Positions 27,147 to 36,210 of a stretch of 64,000 bases of DNA are shown in pieces. Origin of the DNA: an uncultured Flavobacteriaceae bacterium (GTDB lineage: Bacteria > Bacteroidota > Bacteroidia > Flavobacteriales > Flavobacteriaceae). A model generated the notes under the pieces. That model was not told where the DNA came from. It made no database searches and saw nothing but the letters and a program-made list of their open reading frames with translations. Position 1 is the stretch's first letter; every line of letters begins with the position of its first letter. Both the position numbers and the translations under genes were made by a program. The DNA lies in assembly GCA_947494825.1 (NCBI GenBank), contig CANLWN010000008.1, positions 34,555 through 98,554 on the forward strand, written 5' to 3'.

Positions 27147-28856
27147 ATGGACCCAGTTATAGATACCGCCAAGACCTGGCTCACGGACACCTTTGATGCC
27201 GATACCCAAAAAGAAGTATCCCAATTATTGGAAACCGATATTGAAGAACTCAAAGATCGATTTTATCGGAGCCTTGACTTCGGCACCGGAGGTATGCGTG
27301 GTATCATGGGCGTGGGTACCAATAGAATCAACAAATATACCCTGGGGAAAAACACCCAGGGACTTAGCAACTATCTAAAAAAGACCTATGGCGGGCAGCA
27401 GATCAAAGTGGTCATTGCTTATGACTGCCGTCACAATAGCGATACTTTGGCCAGAACGGTGGCCGAGGTTTTTGCAGCGAACGGGATAAAGGTTTTTCTG
27501 TTCTCCGAACTCAGGACAACACCCGAACTCTCGTTCGCAGTAAAGGAGCTTAACTGTCATGCCGGTATTGTACTAACGGCCTCCCATAATCCTCCGGAAT
27601 ACAACGGGTACAAAGTGTATTGGACCGATGGCGGACAGATTGTCCCCCCGCAGGATAACGAGATCATAGATGAAATCAACGCCCTGGATTATAGCGACGT
27701 TAATTTTGATGCGGCACCGGACCTCATAGAATTAATAGATAAGACCGTTGATGAAGCTTTTTTGGAAGCCTCGGTGGCCAACGGAAGTTTTGGTGCCAGG
27801 GAAAAAGACAACTTTTCAGTAGTATTTACCTCTCTGCACGGCACTTCCATAACGGCCATACCCGAGGTGTTGAAAAGAGCCGGCTATAAAAATGTCACCA
27901 TTATTGAGGAACAGGCGGTCCCTGACGGTAACTTCCCTACAGTAGCATCGCCCAATCCGGAAGAACCGGAAGCCCTTGCCCTGGCCATCAAAAAAGCGGA
28001 AGACATTGGGGCCGACATGGTGGTAGGCACCGACCCGGACAGCGACCGCTTGGGTATCGCGGTGAGGAACCGGGATGGAAAGCTAGAATTGCTTAACGGC
28101 AACCAGACCATGGTCCTCATGACCAAATTTTTACTGGACCGGCAAAAGGAAAAGGGATTCAAGGGGAACGAGTTTATTGCGTCCACCATCGTTTCCACTC
28201 CCATGATGGATCAAATGGCGGCCGCCTACGGCGTGGAATGTAAAATTGCACTGACCGGATTTAAATGGATTGCCAAAATGATCAAGGATTTTCCCGACCA
28301 ACATTTTGTCGGGGGCGGCGAAGAGAGCTTTGGTTTTATGGTGGGCGATTTTGTAAGGGACAAGGATGCCGTGACGGCAACACTCTTGGCATGCGAAATA
28401 GCGGCCGATGCCAAGGCTCGAGGGAGCTCGTTTTACCTGGAGCTGCTCCAGTCCTATGTGGATTATGGTTTTTATAAGGAAAAATTGATTTCCCTTACCA
28501 AAAAGGGCATGAGCGGGGCGGAGGAAATAAAGCAGATGATGGTCGATTTCCGTGAAAACCCAATCGGTGCACTAGACGGTTCCAAGGTGGTTTGGGTAGA
28601 AGACTACAACACCTCTGTGGCAAAAAATAGGGTCACAGGAGAAGAAAGAGCCATAACAATTCCAAAATCGAACGTACTCATCTACAGCACAGAAGATGGC
28701 ACCCGGATGGCGGCACGCCCCAGTGGTACCGAACCCAAAATAAAATTCTATTTCAGCGTTAATGCGCCCTTGGAACGGGTAGCGGATTTTGAGCAGGTAG
28801 AACGTCTATTGGAGGGTAAAATAAACCGCATTCTCGCTGAACTGAAACTCGTTTAA
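27147..28856 (+). CDS. Phosphoglucomutase/phosphomannomutase
   Basis: Interconverts hexose 1- and 6-phosphates. The 569-residue alpha-D-phosphohexomutase contains the phosphoserine loop TASHNPPEYNGYK, the Mg-binding DPDSDRLG, the sugar-binding GGGEESFGF and the C-terminal phosphate-binding RPSGTEPKIKFY. The length suits the long PGM/PMM2-like form of Bacteroidota. Its TAA overlaps the next ATG (TAATG), so the following gene is translationally coupled. Confidence 0.94.
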   Translation: MDPVIDTAKTWLTDTFDADTQKEVSQLLETDIEELKDRFYRSLDFGTGGMRGIMGVGTNRINKYTLGKNTQGLSNYLKKTYGGQQIKVVIAYDCRHNSDTLARTVAEVFAANGIKVFLFSELRTTPELSFAVKELNCHAGIVLTASHNPPEYNGYKVYWTDGGQIVPPQDNEIIDEINALDYSDVNFDAAPDLIELIDKTVDEAFLEASVANGSFGAREKDNFSVVFTSLHGTSITAIPEVLKRAGYKNVTIIEEQAVPDGNFPTVASPNPEEPEALALAIKKAEDIGADMVVGTDPDSDRLGIAVRNRDGKLELLNGNQTMVLMTKFLLDRQKEKGFKGNEFIASTIVSTPMMDQMAAAYGVECKIALTGFKWIAKMIKDFPDQHFVGGGEESFGFMVGDFVRDKDAVTATLLACEIAADAKARGSSFYLELLQSYVDYGFYKEKLISLTKKGMSGAEEIKQMMVDFRENPIGALDGSKVVWVEDYNTSVAKNRVTGEERAITIPKSNVLIYSTEDGTRMAARPSGTEPKIKFYFSVNAPLERVADFEQVERLLEGKINRILAELKLV

Positions 28857-30682
28857 TGGATTATTTCAAGAAAATCCTTCGTTTTGCCCTACCCTATCGT
28901 AGGTACGGTTATCTCAACATCTTTTTTAATATTCTGTATGCGCTGTTCAGCGCGCTCTCCTTTGCCGCCCTGATTCCCATGCTGGATGTCCTTTTCAAAC
29001 AGGATGTGAAAATACGGACGGCCCCGCAATACACCAATCTTGGGCATTTAAAGGACTACCTGCAGGATTATATCAATTATCGCGTTACCCAATACTCCGG
29101 CGATGATGCCATGAAAGGTCTTGTCTTGGTCATTGGACTGGTGTTGGTGTTGTTTTTACTCAAAAATTTCTTCAACTACCTCGCCATGTACTTCATTACC
29201 TTTTTGAGGAACGGGGTACTAAAGGATGTTAGGAACCGCATGTACCAAAAAATCGTGGACTTGCCCATATCCTACTTTTCCGAAAAACGAAAGGGCGATG
29301 TAATCGCCCGTATAACTTCCGATGTGTTGGAGATCCAGCATTCCTTTCTTTCCGTTTTGGAACTTATTGTAAGGGAGCCATTGACCATACTCTTCACCAT
29401 CTTGATCATGTTCGGCATCAGCGCCAAACTCACCCTATTTGTATTTATCTTCATTCCCATCGCAGGGATGATTATTTCCCGTATAGGAAAATCCTTAAAA
29501 AAGAAATCTGATCGGGTGCAACGGGAACAAGGTGAGTTTTTGTCCATTGTAGAGGAGACTTTGGGCGGACTCAGGGTCATTAAGGCCTTTAACGCGGAGT
29601 CGCGATTTTACCATGTCTTCAAAAGTTCCACGGATCGGTTTTTTAGGTTCTCCAACAAACTGTTGAATCGGCAGAACTTGGCGTCACCCACAGGGGAATT
29701 CCTTGGTATCCTAGTGATAGGCGTCCTGCTTTGGTTTGGTGGCAAGATGGTGTTGGTAGACAAGACCTTGGATGCTTCTTCCTTTATTGCCTACATGGGC
29801 CTTGCCTATAACATCCTTACCCCGGCCAAGGCCATTAGTAAGGCGTCCTATGGCGTTAAAAAGGGCAATGCGGCGGCCGAGCGGGTCCTGGAAATCCTGG
29901 AAACCGAAAACCCCATTGTTGAAAAGGAAAACGCACTTATAAAATCCGGATTGGATACCGGCATCCTGCTGGAAAACATAGCATTCAAATATGAGAACGA
30001 ATATGTACTAAAGGATTTTACACTTTCTGTCCCCAAAGGGCATACGGTGGCCCTGGTAGGGCAGTCGGGAAGCGGAAAAAGTACCATAGCCAATTTGATT
30101 ACCCGTTTTTACGATGTTAGCAAGGGCAGTATAAAAATCGACGGACAAGATATACGAGATCTTACCAAAAAATCGCTTAGGGATATGATGGGTCTGGTCA
30201 CCCAGGATTCCATTTTGTTCAATGATACGGTCAGGAACAACATTGGGTTGGGAAAAAGTGACGCGACCGACGAGGAGATCCAGGCTGCCGCCAAAATTGC
30301 CAATGCCCATGAGTTTATTATGGAACTCGAAGGGGGCTACGACTTCAATATTGGGGATGGAGGCACTAAACTTAGTGGGGGGCAAAAACAACGGCTTTCC
30401 ATTGCCCGGGCCGTATTGAAGAATCCGCCCATCATGATCCTGGACGAGGCTACTTCCGCGCTCGATACCGAAAGTGAGCGCTTGGTGCAGGACGCCTTGG
30501 AAAATATGATGCGCAACCGCACCTCCATCGTTATCGCCCACAGATTGTCCACCATCCAAAAAGCGGACACCATTGTGGTACTGCAAAAGGGCAAAATCGT
30601 GGAACAGGGCACCCATGACGAGTTATTGGCGGCCAATAAGGTCTATAAGAAGTTGGTGGCGATGCAGTCTTTGGACGCCTAG
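28856..30682 (+). CDS. MsbA-like ABC transporter, fused permease and ATPase
   Basis: A 608-residue half-transporter acting as a homodimer in the inner membrane. The N-terminal six-helix exporter domain covers about 15-330. The ATPase domain contains Walker A GQSGSGKST, signature LSGGQKQR and Walker B IMILDEATSALD. Similarity is to lipid A flippase MsbA and multidrug exporters; the cargo is not determined. It overlaps the mutase gene by one base. Confidence 0.92.
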   Translation: MDYFKKILRFALPYRRYGYLNIFFNILYALFSALSFAALIPMLDVLFKQDVKIRTAPQYTNLGHLKDYLQDYINYRVTQYSGDDAMKGLVLVIGLVLVLFLLKNFFNYLAMYFITFLRNGVLKDVRNRMYQKIVDLPISYFSEKRKGDVIARITSDVLEIQHSFLSVLELIVREPLTILFTILIMFGISAKLTLFVFIFIPIAGMIISRIGKSLKKKSDRVQREQGEFLSIVEETLGGLRVIKAFNAESRFYHVFKSSTDRFFRFSNKLLNRQNLASPTGEFLGILVIGVLLWFGGKMVLVDKTLDASSFIAYMGLAYNILTPAKAISKASYGVKKGNAAAERVLEILETENPIVEKENALIKSGLDTGILLENIAFKYENEYVLKDFTLSVPKGHTVALVGQSGSGKSTIANLITRFYDVSKGSIKIDGQDIRDLTKKSLRDMMGLVTQDSILFNDTVRNNIGLGKSDATDEEIQAAAKIANAHEFIMELEGGYDFNIGDGGTKLSGGQKQRLSIARAVLKNPPIMILDEATSALDTESERLVQDALENMMRNRTSIVIAHRLSTIQKADTIVVLQKGKIVEQGTHDELLAANKVYKKLVAMQSLDA

Positions 30683-30739
30683 GAGTTAAACCTTTTGCCA
30701 TAAAGTGGGTCTTATTTAAAATAATTAAGCCAAATTACG

Positions 30740-31282
30740 TTGATTACCGAAGCAACTTTAGTACATCAATTGCAACAACCGGATACCCGGGCAAAGGCCT
30801 TTGAGGTGCTGGTAAACACCTATAAGGAGCGGTTATACTGGCATATTCGGAGGATTGTTCTGGACCATGATGATACGGATGATGTGCTCCAAAATACCTT
30901 TATCAAGGTGTTTCGGAATATCGATGGGTTTAAGGGCGACAGTAAGTTGTTTTCCTGGATGTACAGGATCGCTACCAACGAATCCCTTACCTTTTTAAAG
31001 GTGAAGTCAAAAAAATTGGGGATAAGCGATGGGGATCTGCACCAGCGGATGACCGACAAATTGCAGGCCGATGTGTATTTTGAGGGCGATGAGATCCAAC
31101 TGCGGTTGCAAAAAGCAATTGCCCAACTTCCGGAGAAACAGAAACTGGTGTTCAATATGAAGTACTTTGAGGAACTGAAATACGAGGAGATTTCCGAAAT
31201 ATTGGACACCACGGTAGGAGGGTTAAAAGCGTCCTACCATCTGGCGGTAAAAAAATTGGAGGCCTATTTAACCGAAGACTAA
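30740..31282 (+). CDS. ECF sigma factor
   Basis: A 180-residue sigma-70 family factor starting at TTG (30740). Region 2 is at about 22-90 (YKERLYWHIRRIVLDHDDTDDVLQNTFIKVFRNI) and region 4 at about 125-175 (KYEEISEILDTTVGGLKASYHLAVKKLEAYL). It heads a three-gene operon with a membrane protein and a secreted Spy-like protein that are probably its regulators. Confidence 0.92.
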   Translation: MITEATLVHQLQQPDTRAKAFEVLVNTYKERLYWHIRRIVLDHDDTDDVLQNTFIKVFRNIDGFKGDSKLFSWMYRIATNESLTFLKVKSKKLGISDGDLHQRMTDKLQADVYFEGDEIQLRLQKAIAQLPEKQKLVFNMKYFEELKYEEISEILDTTVGGLKASYHLAVKKLEAYLTED

Positions 31283-31315
31283 ACCTTTTAATATATTGAG
31301 GGTCAAATTATACAC

Positions 31316-31831
31316 ATGAAAAAAAGCAATAAAAAAGAACCGTTTAAAACACCCGATGGGTACTTTGAAGGTTTTGCCGACCGACTTTCGGATCGCCTGT
31401 CCGAAGAAGGGCCCGCATTGCCCAAGAAGGAAGGGTTTAAAGTGCCTGAAGGGTATTTCGAAGGACTTGATGCCAAATTGGCGGAAAAGGTAAATCCATC
31501 GGAAACCAAGGTGGTACAGCTGCGCTCTTATAGGAAGTACTATTACATTGCAGCATCGGTAGCTGCAATAGCGGTGTTGGTTTTTACGTTGCAACCCAAG
31601 AGTCCTCAGGGAGTTGGCTGGGACGATTTGGCAAATTCGGACATTGAAGCGTATTTTGAGGACAATGAATTTGACATGACCTCCGCTGAACTTGCCGATG
31701 TACTCCTGCTCGATCAACTTGAACTCAATGATGTCCTGGAAGATCAGCTGAATGAGGAAAGCATAATTGAATATTTGGATGATCATATTGATGATCTGGA
31801 AGACCTAAACCTTATTGAAGATGCATATTAA
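31316..31831 (+). CDS. Single-pass membrane protein, likely anti-sigma partner
   Basis: A 171-residue protein with two N-terminal copies of a PxGYFEG motif (PDGYFEG near 13-19 and PEGYFEG near 43-49), each after an FK(T/V)P lead. One membrane helix is at about 75-94, and a very acidic periplasmic tail follows (DVLEDQLNEESIIEYLDDHIDDLEDL). The order after an ECF sigma gene and the cytosol-helix-periplasm layout suggest an anti-sigma function. No zinc-type anti-sigma motif is seen. It overlaps the next gene by 17 bp. Confidence 0.8.
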   Translation: MKKSNKKEPFKTPDGYFEGFADRLSDRLSEEGPALPKKEGFKVPEGYFEGLDAKLAEKVNPSETKVVQLRSYRKYYYIAASVAAIAVLVFTLQPKSPQGVGWDDLANSDIEAYFEDNEFDMTSAELADVLLLDQLELNDVLEDQLNEESIIEYLDDHIDDLEDLNLIEDAY

Positions 31832-32261
31832 AAACAAAATAGTGTTGTTCCTTGTTTTGCTCGGTACGTCCATGTGCTTTGGGCAGCAAGGGGAACGGAT
31901 AAAGACACTTAAAGTGGCCTTTATTACAGAACGTTTGGATTTGACCTCCAAGGAAGCCCAGGCTTTCTGGCCCATTTACAACGCCCATGAGGATAAAAAG
32001 GCGGCGCTACGCAGGAAGGAACGTGTGGAGATTCGCAGCAAATTAATCGATTTTGGGACCCTTTCCGAAAGAGAGGCCAATGCACTCCTGCAACAGATGA
32101 TCGCCCTGGAGACCGAAAAGCACAAATTGAATGTGGCTTTTATCAACGAGTTGGGGACCATTATTTCGGCCAAAAAGACCTTCCTATTGATCAAAGCGGA
32201 AGAGGATTTTAAGAAACGACTCCTACAACAGATCCAAAAAAGAAGAAAACTAGGGAATTAA
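31815..32261 (+). CDS. Secreted Spy/CpxP-like protein ('sensor of ECF-type sigma factor')
   Basis: A 148-residue exported helical protein. A signal peptide (MHIKNKIVLFLVLLGTSMCFGQ) is followed by VAFITERLDLTSKEAQAFWPIYNAHEDKK, the LTxxEAxxFWPxY pattern of a family found beside ECF sigma factors in flavobacteria. A second ATG six bases in is also possible. It probably works with the acidic membrane protein encoded just upstream. Confidence 0.82.
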   Translation: MKMHIKNKIVLFLVLLGTSMCFGQQGERIKTLKVAFITERLDLTSKEAQAFWPIYNAHEDKKAALRRKERVEIRSKLIDFGTLSEREANALLQQMIALETEKHKLNVAFINELGTIISAKKTFLLIKAEEDFKKRLLQQIQKRRKLGN

Positions 32262-32285
32262 GGGTTTAAAAGCCTACGATTTTCG

Positions 32286-32395
32286 AAAAAAGCTGTCCAA
32301 AAAGTAGTTCGATGTCCGTTCGAGCGCCGTGCCTAAGGCAGGCGGGCCCTCGATGCGACATTTTTAACATGTTATACTTTTTTAGACAGTTTTTT
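32286..32395. repeat. MITE-like inverted-repeat element, copy 2
   Basis: Imperfect inverted ends (32286-32305 and 32376-32395; agctgtcc against agacagt) enclose an inner inverted pair, atgtccgttcgag and ctcgatgcgacat, and a tgcctaaggca hairpin. The core gtccgttcgagcgc is shared with the element at 15.5 kb. It lies in the gap after the ECF operon. Confidence 0.7.
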
Positions 32396-32452
32396 ATTAA
32401 ACCTTTTTCCGGTTTCGGAGTCAAAGCACTATAAACCAATAAAATTTAGGTT

Positions 32453-32800
32453 ATGAAAAATTTAAAAATCGCAATGGTCATATTGGCCATGTTCGGAACT
32501 TTGGCTTCGATCAGCGCCCAACGGATAGTAAAAATCTACCCTGCATATGGTACCGTGGTGACCACCATTCACAAACCCAAATTGGTGGTACACCGGGGAA
32601 CGAGCTTTCATTTTGCCAACGGGGTCTGGTACAGGGCCCAAGGAAGGAAATATGTGGTCTGTGCTGCTCCGCTGGGCGTCTCCGTACGCTTTTTACCCAA
32701 GGGAAACCGCGTGGTGTACCATAAGGGCAGAAAACTGTATACCTATAAAGGCGTTTGGTACAAGAAAAGAGGAAGAAACTACATTGTGGTTAATGTATAG
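32453..32800 (+). CDS. Small secreted basic protein (DUF6515-like)
   Basis: A 115-residue exported protein with a signal peptide ending near ISAQ. The mature part has repeated aromatic-Gly motifs: FANGVWYRAQGRKYVVCAAPLG and YKGVWYKKRGRNYIVV. This YxGVWY...GxxYVV pattern matches what I recall of DUF6515. It is strongly basic and likely binds an envelope polymer, but no function is known. It is followed by a bidirectional terminator. Confidence 0.75.
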   Translation: MKNLKIAMVILAMFGTLASISAQRIVKIYPAYGTVVTTIHKPKLVVHRGTSFHFANGVWYRAQGRKYVVCAAPLGVSVRFLPKGNRVVYHKGRKLYTYKGVWYKKRGRNYIVVNV

Positions 32801-32823
32801 TGATTTGGTTTGGTTAATTGGTC

Positions 32824-32860
32824 AAAAAAGGGGAGGTTGTTCGCAATCCCCCCTTTTTTA
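32824..32860. terminator. Bidirectional terminator between convergent genes
   Basis: aaaaaagggg (32824-32833) pairs with cccctttttt (32850-32859), and the inner stem closes on a ttcg loop. It serves the gene ending at 32800 and the opposing gene ending at 32858. Confidence 0.85.
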
Positions 32861-33886
32861 TTTGAAGGTCAGCTTGGCAATACGACCTCTTCCGGCAGCA
32901 TAGGCTGTACTGTCATTCAAAAATCGAATGGTATAAAAAGACTCCTCCGAAAGTGTCTCCCAGGTCTTTCCCATGTCCTTGGAGTATGAAATCCCGGTAA
33001 AACCCAAAGCAACAATGTCGTTCCCGCCAGCATGGGGCACAAATTGTACACAACTCTTGTATCCAGGTGTTTCTCCATCTGCTATCAAGTGCCAACTACG
33101 TCCCCCATCTTTGGTAATGGCCTTATTGGCCTTAGCGTTATCCGGGTCCGTATAATCCCCTCCAAAAACCACCCCCAAATCCGCATTGTAAAAATCAATG
33201 GAATAAATACCTTGGGTTGGGGCATCTGCCACTATTGGGGTTTTTACCACCTTCCAGCTTGCCCCCTTATCCTCGGAAATATAGATGGTACTACTTGTCG
33301 TAACCAGATAAGTCATATCTCCCACCACCTCAATATTCGTATTGCTGGCCGCAAAAGCCCCCTCCCCTTCCGGGACTTCGGGAAGCTCTGAGCAGGGCGT
33401 TTTTTTCCAACGGGTTCCACCATCCCTTGTAATAAGAATGGACAAACATCCCTCCCTACTATCGCCCAGCGCAATACCTTCGTTGTCGTTCCAAAAGGTC
33501 ATGGAATCGTAAAAAACCCCTTCCCCTTCCTCGGTATAGACCAATTCCATACGTCCCTGATCCCCGGTTTTGTACAAAAGGGCAGGATTCCCCACCGAAA
33601 GCATAAAAAAATCCGTTGCCGTATGGGCCACAGATCTAAAGGCAGGCGTTATGCTGTCGTATTGCTGCGTATTTGTACGCACTTCACCACTTTGTAGGTC
33701 CACCGAGCCAAAAATACCCCTATTGGCGGCAAAGGCCAGACTTCCGGGCATAAGTTCAATGGCCCGGATACCTATGGAATCCGTATAAAGCGTTTCGATA
33801 TGGACCGAAGAAAAATGGTGACTACCTTCCTGCGTACCGCAGGAGGCCATCACTACAAGAAAAACAAGGGGAAGAAAAATGCGCAT
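32858..33886 (-). CDS. Ycf48/sialidase-like beta-propeller lipoprotein
   Basis: A 342-residue lipoprotein; the start at 33886 (MRIFLPLVFLVVMASC) gives a clear lipobox. The mature part is a beta-propeller of BNR/Asp-box type, with repeated motifs such as TRDGGTRWKKT, SEDKGASWKVV, TKDGGRSWHLI and SKDMGKTWETL. Similar proteins are named oxidoreductase or Ycf48-like. A hydrolase active site is not evident, so a binding or assembly role is more likely. It lies downstream of a di-haem peroxidase gene but is separated from it by a terminator. Confidence 0.85.
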   Translation of the reverse strand: MRIFLPLVFLVVMASCGTQEGSHHFSSVHIETLYTDSIGIRAIELMPGSLAFAANRGIFGSVDLQSGEVRTNTQQYDSITPAFRSVAHTATDFFMLSVGNPALLYKTGDQGRMELVYTEEGEGVFYDSMTFWNDNEGIALGDSREGCLSILITRDGGTRWKKTPCSELPEVPEGEGAFAASNTNIEVVGDMTYLVTTSSTIYISEDKGASWKVVKTPIVADAPTQGIYSIDFYNADLGVVFGGDYTDPDNAKANKAITKDGGRSWHLIADGETPGYKSCVQFVPHAGGNDIVALGFTGISYSKDMGKTWETLSEESFYTIRFLNDSTAYAAGRGRIAKLTFK

Positions 33887-33930
33887 GTCCAAAAGTAGGG
33901 ATAATTGCCAAACCAATGTGTTGTGCGAAG

Positions 33931-33963
33931 AAAAAAAGGGAGGGGAAAAAGCCACCTCCCTTT
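33931..33963 (-). terminator. Intrinsic terminator after the di-haem peroxidase gene
   Basis: On the minus strand aaagggagg (33955-33963) pairs with its complement at 33935-33943 and is followed by a T run of seven. Confidence 0.8.
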
Positions 33964-33987
33964 ACACACAAATCAACCTCAAAAACC

Positions 33988-35367
33988 CTAATCGCAACCT
34001 AAGTCTTGTTTGGACAGTTCATCATTGGCGGGAAAACAAAAGCCCGAAAGCACTTCCTCGGGCACATACCGTTGCAGATTGGGGTCGCGCAGGGCACTTG
34101 CCAGAAAAGCCGTCAGATCTGCCATTTCATCATCTGTTAAATTTAGGTTCCCAAATTCCTCTGCCAACTGCGAATTAGGCACCCTATCGTTTTGTTTTCT
34201 CCCATTGTTCTTATAGGTCACCACCTCAAGGATACTGGTAAAGGTCCCGCCATGGCCATAAAAAGGATTGTCGGCCAAATTGTATAGGTTGGGTACCTTA
34301 AACTTAAAGTTGTCCTCCTCCCTTTCCGTAAAGGCGCCCCTTCCCCTGGTTACGTCCTTTCTAAAACCCCGCCGGTCCAGGATGATGGCTCCATCGCCTA
34401 TCAGATCGCCCATACCGAAGGCGTGGAATTCGTTGGATTTCAAGGACGGCCCGGTATGACAATTTACGCATTGGCCCTTGCCCATAAACACCAGGGCCCC
34501 ACGTTTTTCCTGTTCGCTCATGGCGTCAAAATTCCCTTTCAACCATTCTTGCCAAGGTGCCTGATTGGCCAGGACGGTCCTATTAAAAGCCGCTATGGCA
34601 AGTGCGCCCGTGAGGCGGGAATACCGTTCGCCCACCGGAACATCCGGAAAGGCGGCATCAAACATTTCCGTATACCCGAATGCCTCGGCAAATTCCTGAT
34701 CAATTTTTAGCCGATGCACATCCTGTCCGGCCATTCCCTGTACTTCCAGACCTTCAAAGCCCAATAGGTTATCGGGCAAATCGGTGGCGTTGGTCCCCAC
34801 GTTTATAAACGGTTCATTAATTCCCGTACCGCCCAGGGCTCCGTTCCACAACATCACTTCCTGATAGGCCACATTGATCAGTGTAGGAACCTTTATGGGC
34901 AGGATATCCACGGAATCCAAGGGTACATTGGGGTCAACACTTCTTCCCTCACCCGCCAGACCGAAACCGATACCGCCCTCGCTGATGCCCTGTCGGGCAC
35001 CTGCATAAAATCCCGAAGCCACAGGATGGCAAGTAGCACAGGCATAGGTGAATTTGGTCGACGCCGTCTTAGGTGCCCCACCAGTAGCTGTTTCATGCAC
35101 CAAAAGTTTGCCCAGGGCTACTTTTTCGGCGGTAAGCGGATTCATCGGATCCTGGGGGATGCTGGCCAAATCGGTTTCCGAGGGCAAAATAAAGAAAGAG
35201 GTGCCCAGGCCGTCCGAAGCAACATCCAAAGCTGTGAGCAATTCCTCATCCAAATCAGTGGGGTCGGTAACTACTTCATCCGGATTGGCATCCACATCCA
35301 CAAACTCCTCATCGGGCCCGCATGAATACAGGGCCATAAAAACGAAGACAACAAAATACCTTTTCAT
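33988..35367 (-). CDS. Di-haem cytochrome c peroxidase/MauG family lipoprotein
   Basis: A 459-residue exported haem protein with a lipobox ending at Cys16 (ALYSC). Two c-type haem sites are visible: CATCH at 110-114 and CVNCH at 300-304, at the spacing expected for bacterial cytochrome c peroxidases and MauG-like enzymes. It should reduce peroxide or oxidise a partner protein in the periplasm. It lies next to a SCO gene on the same strand, so redox or copper handling may be linked. Confidence 0.92.
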   Translation of the reverse strand: MKRYFVVFVFMALYSCGPDEEFVDVDANPDEVVTDPTDLDEELLTALDVASDGLGTSFFILPSETDLASIPQDPMNPLTAEKVALGKLLVHETATGGAPKTASTKFTYACATCHPVASGFYAGARQGISEGGIGFGLAGEGRSVDPNVPLDSVDILPIKVPTLINVAYQEVMLWNGALGGTGINEPFINVGTNATDLPDNLLGFEGLEVQGMAGQDVHRLKIDQEFAEAFGYTEMFDAAFPDVPVGERYSRLTGALAIAAFNRTVLANQAPWQEWLKGNFDAMSEQEKRGALVFMGKGQCVNCHTGPSLKSNEFHAFGMGDLIGDGAIILDRRGFRKDVTRGRGAFTEREEDNFKFKVPNLYNLADNPFYGHGGTFTSILEVVTYKNNGRKQNDRVPNSQLAEEFGNLNLTDDEMADLTAFLASALRDPNLQRYVPEEVLSGFCFPANDELSKQDLGCD

Positions 35368-35535
35368 ATAAATACGTGTTAACGGGGTTACTAAATTTTG
35401 AAAGGTAATTTTCTGCCATCTTTTGTTTTTTGCTGTATTCTTTTAGATGTGTTCTCCTGAAAAAACTTGTGTTCTTTGGAAATAAAAAAACATTATCCCC
35501 AACGAAGCCCTTACGCCACTTGCTTCATTGCCATT

Positions 35536-36210
35536 TTAGTTTTCAGATTTTAAAGTCTTTATATCGGCGATCAACTGTGCAATCGCAGTTTTATTAAGGC
35601 CATTGTAAATGCCCCTTATGTGCCTTTCCGTATCTATGAGTACAAAATTCTCGGTATGCAAAAAATCGTTTACATCCTTAGGAACACCTAAATCCTCCTC
35701 GACAAAATAGGCATCCCGTCCCAAATCGTAAATCTGCTTTCGTTCCCCGGTCACCAGATGCCATTTGTTGGGGTCTACCCCTTTGTTTGCCCCATAGCTT
35801 TTTAAAACGGGTACCGAATCCCTTTCCGGGGTTACTGAATGGGATAGTAATAAAACCCCATCATCGGCTATAAATTCCTTCTGTAAAAGGGACATGTTGG
35901 CCGTCATTTTAGGGCATATGCCCGGACAGGAGGTAAAAAAGAAATCGGCCACATATATTTTATTCCCAAAGGTCTCTTGGGTAATGGTGTCGCCCAATTG
36001 GTTCACGAATTCAAAATCGGGAATACGGTGAAAGGACCTGATAGTGTCGCTGTCCTTTTCCAACCAATGGGGGCTAAAGGATGCATCCCTATAATACGGT
36101 AGATGGGCTGTCCTACTCAATTTTTCGGTTTCCTTGGTGTCTTTACAGGCAGCTAGGGACCATAAGGCGATGAACACCAAGAAACAGCCATTACCGTTGC
36201 ACCACTTCAT
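35536..36210 (-). CDS. SCO1/SenC family copper chaperone-like lipoprotein
   Basis: A thioredoxin-fold protein that delivers copper to, or reduces, cytochrome oxidase. The start at 36210 (MKWCNGNGCFLVF) gives 224 residues with lipobox LAAC (Cys22). The Cu-binding pair is Cys95 and Cys99 in SCPGICPK, and a distal His is in DTERHIRG. It overlaps the end of the MORN-repeat gene by 20 bp, so it is translationally linked to that gene. No cytochrome oxidase genes are nearby. Confidence 0.9.
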   Translation of the reverse strand: MKWCNGNGCFLVFIALWSLAACKDTKETEKLSRTAHLPYYRDASFSPHWLEKDSDTIRSFHRIPDFEFVNQLGDTITQETFGNKIYVADFFFTSCPGICPKMTANMSLLQKEFIADDGVLLLSHSVTPERDSVPVLKSYGANKGVDPNKWHLVTGERKQIYDLGRDAYFVEEDLGVPKDVNDFLHTENFVLIDTERHIRGIYNGLNKTAIAQLIADIKTLKSEN

